64,000 nucleotides of DNA from contig JAWHQI010000028.1 of NCBI GenBank assembly GCA_033032865.1, forward strand, positions 10,435,001 to 10,499,000, in the 5' to 3' direction. The DNA is from Dactylorhiza incarnata (taxonomy: Eukaryota; Streptophyta; Magnoliopsida; Asparagales; Orchidaceae). Below are positions 57,191-64,000 of this stretch, piece by piece; positions within the stretch are counted from its first letter, which is position 1, and each line of letters starts with the position of its first letter. A program made the translations under genes and the position numbers. The notes under the pieces are model-generated. The model searched no databases and was not told the DNA's origin. It saw nothing but the letters and a program-made list of their open reading frames with translations.

Positions 57191-57742
57191 GGAATTGGAT
57201 GCACTGTAACATAAAGATTTCAGGCGGCATGATGACTTGATGGCCTCTAACGGAAAGCAACGTTACAACCTTTGTCCGCAGCACGCAAAGCCTATTTAAG
57301 GCCTCTCAAAAGCCTATATTTTAAGTTCTAATTATTTCCTTTAAAATGCAGGACATGTAATATTTTATTTTTATGCTTTTTATTTTTGGTGTGCTTTTAA
57401 ACATTTTGGTGTGTTATTAGCCATCCGGATTGATGAAATCTTCATCTTAATCTTGGATGGTTGGATCTATTTTGCAACTCCTATATATAGGAGTGTTTTA
57501 AGAGAATGAAGATGATTTGGAAAACCTAAAAACCAGCCCGCCTTCTCTCTTAGAGAAATTTTGGCCAACGCTTGTGAGGAGCCACCCCCCCTCCCCCCCC
57601 CCCCCCCCCCCCTTGTCTCCCTCTTCTCCATTTCGGCCCCCTCTCTCGTGGAGCTTTCCGGCGTGGTTTCTTGGTGCGACTCCAAGGAAGAAGGAAGGCA
57701 ACCCCATTCGGTGCGACGCCGGTGGAAATCGTGGAGAGAGTG
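57152..57742 (+). repeat. 3' LTR of G3, left part
   Basis: TGATGCTGCG follows GCGGGGGAGTAT. It overlaps the last codons of pol. A C-rich tract (57585-57612) lies near the break. V2 is inserted after GAGTG (57738-57742). Start assigned from the polypurine tract and the TGATG/CATCA ends. Confidence 0.65.
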
Positions 57743-59264
57743 TGAAAGTTGAGGTTTAGTTCTTATTTATCTTATTAAAAGATCTTGCTTAATTTTTACT
57801 TTCAAAGTAAGTGATATATATATAAGTGAGTTTGCTTATTTCTGTATAAGTAATAAAATCAAACATTTAAAGTGCAAATAAAACACAGCACAGGTAAAGA
57901 AGTAAAACAAACAAGAATCAATCCAGATGACACAAGATGTATAGTAGTTCACCTCAACTGGGTACGTCTACTCTTCTACCAAAAGCTGGTAGGAATCCAC
58001 TGAGAGGTTGTTGATAAGGTTCCCTCACACCAAGGTGATTTTGATAAGGTGTCCACACACCAGGTGAGCTGTTGATAAGGCGCTCTAACCAAGATGCAGG
58101 TTTTTGCTAAGGTGCCCTGTCACCGGGAGTTAACTTTTGAAGGGAGTTATAAACCTGTACAAGAGGTGGAAAGGAATAAAAGAAAATAGAAAGTTTTGTT
58201 GTTCTTTTCTGTATGAGAAGACTCTTGAAGATCCTGATTTGAAGTTGAATGGATCTTGGTGGAGATGTTGAAGAGCTCCCCATGTCTGATGTAAATTGAT
58301 GACAGTTCTGGAGTCCTCTTCTCTTGATTGTACAAACACTCCTTTCTTCTTAAGCAGTGATGATCCTGAGCAAATGGTTGTGATTGGTGTCTCAGGATAT
58401 ATGCGATCTGCAAGAAGATGTTAGCCAAAAAGAAGATATACAAAAATAGATCTGCTTCTTTTTGTATATGTGTGTTCTCTATATCTACTCCTATTTCTCT
58501 CAGTCTATCTTTTTATTTCTGCTCTTCTCTTCATATATAATCCGGAGAAGGCTTTTGAATTCTTGCTGGGAATAAGGAAAGAGATAAAGTCTCTTTAATT
58601 TGATTCTTTGGGAAGAGGAGTTTTCGTCTTTGACTCATCTGCAAACGGCTATAAACTTTATTGCCTGCAACGACTATATCAGAAAAGCATGTATATAATA
58701 ATGTTAGTACAGCTGTATAATAAGAATATTTGCTGACAACATTTTTCGTCGAGCGCTGTTCTGAAGGATATTTGTCGACCGCTGGCTTGAGTTTGTCGAG
58801 CGTCGTTTAGAGAATGCCTGGCCGCTGAGGTTATTATGACTTAATTCGTCGAGCGCCGTTCTGATAGAAATTTGTCGAGCGCTGGCTGGCTTGAATTTGT
58901 CGAGCGCTGGCTGGCTTGAATTTGTCGAGCGCTGGCTGGCTTGAATTTGTCGAGAACTGGCTATCTTGAATTTGTCGAGCGTCGTTCGACATTCATCGAA
59001 CGCTGAGAGCTTTTATTATTTTCTTATATTTTCTCCGATTTGATCGCATCATATTTAATTGATGTTTTCTTAGATTTCTTACATAAGGAAATTGATCTAA
59101 GTTATGATGTGTTTTAATATGGAAACTTAAATCTTAAATGTGAATCCTAACTCAAATCATTATTATTAGCTTTCTTATCTTAGTGAGATTTGGTCTAAGT
59201 TATTAGATGAATTATTGATAAAAGGGGTGAATCCTAACTCAAATCAAAAGCTAAGGTTCCAACA
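57743..59264 (-). repeat. 3' LTR of V2 (1522 bp)
   Basis: Plus-strand ends TGAAAGTTGAGG and GGTTCCAACA. Motif array at 58745-59005, where TTTGTCGAGCGCTGGCTGGC is tandemly repeated. Hairpin block at about 57990-58150. Confidence 0.95.
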
Positions 59265-59746
59265 ATCTCCCCCTATTTGAGTTGGGATCCTAGATCAAAT
59301 TAAAACTAGTGGCCTGATAATCTCCCCCTATTTGGTTTAGGATGCCGACAGTTTTAATTTTTATATTCTCCTTTTCTCTCTCACTTGGTTTCTCTGATTT
59401 TCTCATTTTCCCTTTCACTTGGCTTAAATAATTTTTTATTCCTTTTTTTAATTATTTGAGCAACTCTGCTTTCCTAGAGTTTGTTTTTTTTTTAAGTTCT
59501 GAATTAAAATTTTCAATTGCAGCAACCTTTAATGGATTCTAAGGAATGGAAAAAAACTTTGTCTGATACCTTCCTTCTTTAAGAATCCCGTTATTAAAAG
59601 AGACTCACACTCAGTGCTTCTGATTATTTCTAATCAATGCAACTACAGTAGAATGCTCAACATAATTTGGAGAAGATCTGTAAGAACATTGAAGTTGTCT
59701 GATATTGTTTTTAAACATTCAAATGAATTTTATGTTTACTATTTAA

Positions 59747-60574
59747 TTAGGAATGGAGTTTAATGGTGAAAAACTTTTTGATACCATTAGAAAGTTCTTT
59801 TGGAAATATGTGTTTTAATAACTTTAAACTCTGATTTTTGATACCAATTGAGAGTTTTCTTTTGTAGTCATTAAAATATATGTTTGATATTATTTTAAAT
59901 TTTTCTTGATAATCATTAAGCAATTTAGCCTTAATTGAATTTTTTTGTGCTTTTGAATTTTCTTCAGGTTTATTATCTTCAGAAGTTAAGTAGTTTATAT
60001 TTGTTAACTTCTCTTTAGTTTCTTTGTTTGATTTTATTGAATCTGTAAATGTTATTTTAAAGACAGATTTATAATTTGTAGAGGTAGAGTTGAGAATTGA
60101 AATTACCTCATTTACCTTTTCTGTTTCAGCTTTTGTATTTGGATTTTGGTATGAACCATAAATTGCCATCATACAAGAAGCTCTGGCTTTTTGTTCTTCT
60201 TTTTCTTCTTCTTCATTTAGAGTAGATGTTGATTCTACATCAAAAGTATAGTTAGTGAAGGAAGTAAAAATGGATTCATTTACCATCCTTGAGAGGGAGT
60301 TCCAGATGCTCCTTGCTGAAGTGCAGTCATTAACTCTTTGATAAATGTCATTTGACATTGATTGAGTTAATATCTTCATGGCCTTTGCATCAGCACTGAT
60401 CAACTTTTCTTGATCATCTGTTGAAGGGATTGAAGAGGGAATTCCTGTCAAAATGGAATTATAAATTTCTTCATCGATGGCATTCATATATAATCTGATT
60501 CTAACTTGTCATAAAGTAAATCTATCCAAATTACATAAAGGTGGATCTGAGAATAAAAAATCTGATTTTGCCAT
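59747..60574 (-). pseudogene. Gag-like frame of V2
   Basis: ATG 60574 (MAKSDFLFSDPPLCNLDRF), TGA at 60511-60509 where related copies have Trp, then open from 60487 for 246 codons: MNAIDEEIYNSILTG, DAKAMKILTQSMSNDIYQ, RSIWNSLSRMV, ARASCMMAIYGSYQNP, and a Lys/Asn-rich helix. No zinc knuckle and no pol. Confidence 0.85.
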
Positions 60575-60739
60575 TGAGAAAAACCCTTTTTTTAAAAACA
60601 AATAAGAACTAAGGTGATCTTTGTGATTTCAGGTGTTAGCCTGTGTGAAAAATCAACTTCCTCTGATACCAATTGAAAGGGACAATTGATATCCTTTGAT
60701 GAGGGTGATTGATTAAAATCAACCTGCTTTGATACCAAT

Positions 60740-62263
60740 TGAAAGTTGAGGTTTAGTTCTTATTTATCTTATTAAAAGATCTTGCTTAATTTTTACTTTC
60801 AAAGTAAGTGATATATATATATATAAGTGAGTTTGCTTATTTCTGTATGAGTAATAAAATCAAATAGTTAAAGTGCAAATAAAACACAGCACAGGTAAAG
60901 AAGTAAAACAAACAAGAATCAATCCAGATGACACAAGATGTATAGTAGTTCCCCTCAACTGGGTACGTCTACTCTTCTACCACAGCTGGTAGGAATCCAC
61001 TAGGAGGTTGTTGATAAGGTGCCCTCACACCAAGGTGATTTTGATAAGGTTTCCACACACCAGGTGAGCTGTTGATAAGGTGCTCTAACCAAGATGCAGG
61101 TTTTTGATAAGGTGCCCTGTCACCGGGAGTTAACTTTTGAAGGGAGTTATAACCCTGTACAAGAGGTGGAAAGGAATAAAAGAAAACAGAAAGTTTTGTT
61201 GTTCTTCTCTGTATGAGAAGACTCTTGAAGATCCTGATTTGAAGTTGAATGGATCTTGGTGGAGATGTTGAAGAGCTCCCCCTGTCTGATGTAAACTGAT
61301 GACAGTTCTGGAGTCCTCTTCTCTTGATTGTACAAACACTCCTTTCTTCTTAAGCAGTGATGATCCTGAGCAAATGGTTATGATTTGTGTCTCAGGATAT
61401 ATGTGATCTGCAAGAATATGTTAGCCAGAAAGAAGATATACAAAAATAGATCTGCTTCTTTTTATATCTTTGTGTTCTCTATATCTATTCCTATTTCTCT
61501 CAGTCTATCTTTTTATTTTCTGCTCTTCTCTTCATATATAATTCGGAGAAGGCTTTTGAATTCTTGCTGGGAATAAGGAAAGAGATAAAGTCTCTTTAAT
61601 TTGATTCCTTGGAAAGAGGAGTTTTTGTATTTGACTCATCTGCAAACGGCTATAAACTTTATTGCCTGCAACGGCTATATCTGAAAAGCATGTATATAAT
61701 AATGTTAGTACAGCTGTATAATAAGAATATTTGCTGACAACATTTTTCGTCGAGCGCTGTTCTGAAGGATATTTGTCGACCTCTGGCTTGAGTTTGTCGA
61801 GCGTCGTTCAGAGAATGCCTGGCCGCTGAGGTTATTCTGACTTAATTCGTCGAGCGTTGTTCTAATAGAAATTTGTCTAGCGCTGGCTGGCTTGAATTTG
61901 TCGAGCGCTGGCTGGCATAAATTTGTCGAGCGCTGGCTGTCTTGAATTTGTCAAGCGCTGGCTATCTTGAATTTGTCGAGCGCCGTTCGACATTCGTCGA
62001 ACGCTGAGAGCTTATATTATTTTCTTATATTTTCTCCGATTCGATCACATCATATTTAATTGATGTTTTCTTAGATTTCTTACCTAAGGAAATTGATCTA
62101 AGTTATGATGTGTTTTACGATGGAAACTTAAATCTTAAATGTGAATCCTAACTCAAATCATTATTATCAGCTTTCTTATCTGAGTGAGATTTGGTCTAAG
62201 TTATTAGATGAATTATTGACAAAAGGGGGATCCTAACTCAAATCAAAAGCTAAGGTTCCAACA
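60740..62263 (-). repeat. 5' LTR of V2 (1524 bp)
   Basis: Nearly identical to the 3' LTR by eye. Motif array at 61745-62000. Flanked by GAGTG on the outer side. Confidence 0.95.
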
Positions 62264-62268
62264 GAGTG

Positions 62269-62714
62269 ATTCTCCCACAAGTTATCAAGTGTGCTTTCCT
62301 CTATTGGTTGGGTAACATCTTCTCCATCTCCTAGTGATTCTTTCTTTAGATTTGTGGAGGTTGAACCATCGTGTTCTCCGCGATTTTAAATCTCAATCGC
62401 TTTCGAATCTCTGATTAAAATTGTTATTCTCCGCATTTCTATTTTCCGGACCGGGTAGGTCCATTTTTCTTGTGCGGATCTTGGCTTATAGCCTTGATCT
62501 TGCCCTCAAAAAGGATTGGCAACCTTTGCGTTAATTTTGGGAATTTATCATTTTTTTAGAGTCAACGCTTCTCCGAATGGATTGGTTTATTTGTTCGAGA
62601 GAATAGCGTATTTGTGGGCGATAGATGCTTGTGTAGGTGTGGCCGATCAAGAGTGCGTTGTAGGCGAAATAGAGTTAGCTTGTGGTGATCTCCTTAGCGA
62701 CGTACGCTACATCA
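62269..62714 (+). repeat. 3' LTR of G3, right part
   Basis: Continues G3 LTR sequence after V2. The end at CATCA (62710-62714) is the inverted copy of the TGATG start and is a guess. An 84-codon open frame here (62516-62770) has no recognisable features and is not annotated. Confidence 0.5.
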
Positions 62715-62780
62715 CAGTCCCCAAGAAAGATTTAATTCAGATTATTCTATTCCTTAACCAGAAGATTTGAATTTAAAATG

Positions 62781-63592
62781 AGTCATATATCTCTAAGAAA
62801 AACATGAAGTAGTGGACGACTAGAGAAGTAACACACTTATGAAATAAAGAAAAGTCAAAAAGAAATACAGAGATCTTCATCCTCAACAGCAGCATTTTCA
62901 TTCTTTGAGAACAACAAAATTTCCTCTCAGTTTCAGCTGCTGGTTCTTAATCTTCAAAGAGCAATAATAATCTGAGAAACATTGACTCTCAGATTCATCT
63001 GCTATCAAGGAAGATCCTTTACATCCAAGAGAAAGCTCCATCCATTATCTGTCATGAAATTCTATAAGACAGGGGGAGCTTTACAACACAACAATCCACT
63101 AGTCATCTCTCAGATCTTATTGACAGAGAAGAACCTCATAAACACTTTTTGTTTATCCTCTTTTCCCATCTTGTACAGGGATCTAACTCCCTTCAAAAGT
63201 TAAACCTTTGGTGGCAGGGCACCTGATCAAAAACCTATGTTTTTGTTTGAGCACCTGATCAAAAGCTCAGTGGTGTTTGGGCACCTGCTCAAAAATCCCA
63301 GTGGTGATAGGGCACCTGATCAAAACCTAGTGGATTCCTACCAAGGGTGGTAGAAGAGTAGATGTACCCAGGTTGATTGGTGAACTACTATAGATCCTTG
63401 TGTCTGCTGTGATTTTGTTTTTCTTTCTGTACTGTGCTGTGATTTTTGTTTTGCTTTTACACTCACTCTATTACACATATATATATATCAGTATTTTAAT
63501 TCCGCTATAAAATAACTTATAAACTTTTATTACTCTATTCACCCCCCCCCCCCCCCCTCTAGAGTAAATCTAAGATCTAAACCTCACTTTCA
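62781..63592 (+). repeat. LTR (3' part) of Sirevirus VI
   Basis: Ends ACCTCACTTTCA at 63592, directly before TTGGTATCAGAAG. It contains a hairpin array at 63185-63329, the CTACCAAGGGTGGTAGAAGAG block and ACTATAGATCC, and a poly-C run before CTCTAGAGTAAATC. The left limit is uncertain; 62715-62780 shows nothing I recognise. Confidence 0.75.
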
Positions 63593-63695
63593 ATTGGTAT
63601 CAGAAGTTGGTTGATTGATTACACAGGCTAACACCTGAATCAAAAGATCAATTAGATCTTAACTTTTTTCTAGAGTTTTCTTTTTCTAAAAACTC

Positions 63696-64000
63696 ATGGC
63701 ACAGAACAAAGAATACTCAAGCACAAGACCTCCTATGTGCAATCTTAATAAGTTTGCATTTTGGAAGGCAAGGATCAAATTATACATGAACTCTATTGAT
63801 GAGGATATTTTTAATGCTATGTTGATAGGACCTCCTACTCCTTCAGCAAAAACAAGTACTGTTATAGCAACCAACAATATTGTTGTTCCACCTCCTGAGT
63901 GGACAGATGCTCAGAAGAAACAAAGGAATGCAGATGCCAAAGCTATGAATATCTTGACACAAACAATTTCTTATGATATATTCCAAAAGGTTGTGGACTG
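63696..64000 (+). CDS. gag: Gag N-terminus of Sirevirus VI (runs off the window)
   Basis: ATG 63696 (MAQNKEYSSTRPPMCNLNKF) and open to the window end, with WKARIKLYMNSIDEDIFNAM, then PPEWTDAQKKQRNADAKAMN. This is the UBN2 capsid start of the family III/IV type, and the only copy of that type here with an undamaged N-terminus. The element may be intact beyond the window. Confidence 0.85.
   Translation, partial: MAQNKEYSSTRPPMCNLNKFAFWKARIKLYMNSIDEDIFNAMLIGPPTPSAKTSTVIATNNIVVPPPEWTDAQKKQRNADAKAMNILTQTISYDIFQKVVD

Larger units (their letters stand above)
57743..62263 (-). mobile_element. V2, complete gag-only non-autonomous LTR retrotransposon
   Basis: Same family as V1 in opposite orientation. 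5' LTR 62263-60740, 3' LTR 59264-57743, perfect target duplication GAGTG (57738-57742, 62264-62268). Internal region 59265-60739 with a gag-like frame, double primer-binding site (60660-60739) and double polypurine tract (59265-59335). Confidence 0.95.
53925..62714 (+). mobile_element. G3, chromodomain Ty3/gypsy element, 5'-truncated
   Basis: Order: end of the protease linker, reverse transcriptase, RNase H, integrase, chromodomain-like end, polypurine tract GCGGGGGAGTAT, 3' LTR. The 3' LTR (57152-57742 plus 62269-62714) is split by V2. gag, most of protease and the 5' LTR are absent. The compact pol and chromodomain suggest the Reina-type chromoviruses. Confidence 0.85.

Noticed and set aside
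57467..57759. Short overlapping frames with Gly or Pro runs on both strands
   Set aside because: They are translations of the C-rich tract in the G3 LTR.
62516..62770. 84-codon open frame after V2
   Set aside because: Lies in what I take to be the G3 LTR. No domain, no homologous frame elsewhere in the window, and length compatible with chance.

Overview
The window is nuclear DNA of a flowering plant and, as far as I can see, consists entirely of nested LTR retrotransposons. No host gene, tRNA, rRNA or CRISPR array was found. Plant origin follows from primer-binding sites complementary to initiator tRNA-Met (TGGTATCAGAG), Sirevirus-type Ty1/copia proteins ([13 protein letters not shown] protease, two-knuckle Gag), chromovirus-type Ty3/gypsy polyproteins and the nesting itself. 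I cannot name the species.

Layout. (1) 1-10110: Sirevirus I, nearly complete (+), with gag, pol, an antisense accessory gene with its own promoter and intron, a polypurine-tract cluster and a full 3' LTR. (2) 10111-11211: remnant of another LTR (VII). (3) 11212-17051: Sirevirus IV copy A1 (+), gutted and joined to a truncated reverse-oriented gag-only element B1 (12244-14800). (4) 17052-20640: 5'-truncated Ty3/gypsy element G1 (-). (5) 20699-39020: Tork/TNT-like Ty1/copia element (+), split by Sirevirus II (21633-36931, -), whose own LTR is split by Sirevirus III (22175-29558, +). (6) 39025-44456: Sirevirus IV copy A2 (-), truncated inside integrase. (7) 44457-47322: gypsy G2 remnant (-). (8) 47323-53797: LTR remnant VIII, split by gag-only element V1 (47697-52663). 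(9) 53925-62714: chromodomain gypsy G3 (+), whose 3' LTR is split by gag-only element V2 (57743-62263, -). (10) about 62781-64000: start of another Sirevirus (VI), running off the window with an open gag. Target-site duplications fix five of the insertion ends: CCTGT/CATGT for II, TAGTC for III, CACTT for V1, GAGTG for V2, and one side only for I (GTCAT).

How it works together. Each Sirevirus family carries its own reiterated, symmetric, CpG-containing motif, concentrated in the LTR upstream of a TATA box. Repeated motif boxes and clustered polypurine tracts are known Sirevirus hallmarks. What goes beyond this is: (a) in element I the same two-palindrome-plus-TATA module, with matching order and spacing, sits in the LTR promoter and in front of an antisense accessory gene; (b) element III encodes what looks like the same accessory protein family on the sense strand, with an intron; (c) the family motif also lies inside gag, between the coiled coil and the C-terminal zinc knuckle, in three families; (d) LTRs of families III to VI carry arrays of small hairpins with one conserved loop and covarying stems. 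My inference is an element-encoded factor plus operator system, comparable in logic to the sequence-specific anti-silencing system of VANDAL transposons. This is untested.

The non-autonomous members are also notable. III has gag and the accessory gene but no pol, II has only a deleted gag, and V1 and V2 have only a short gag-like frame. They presumably depend on relatives such as I or IV.
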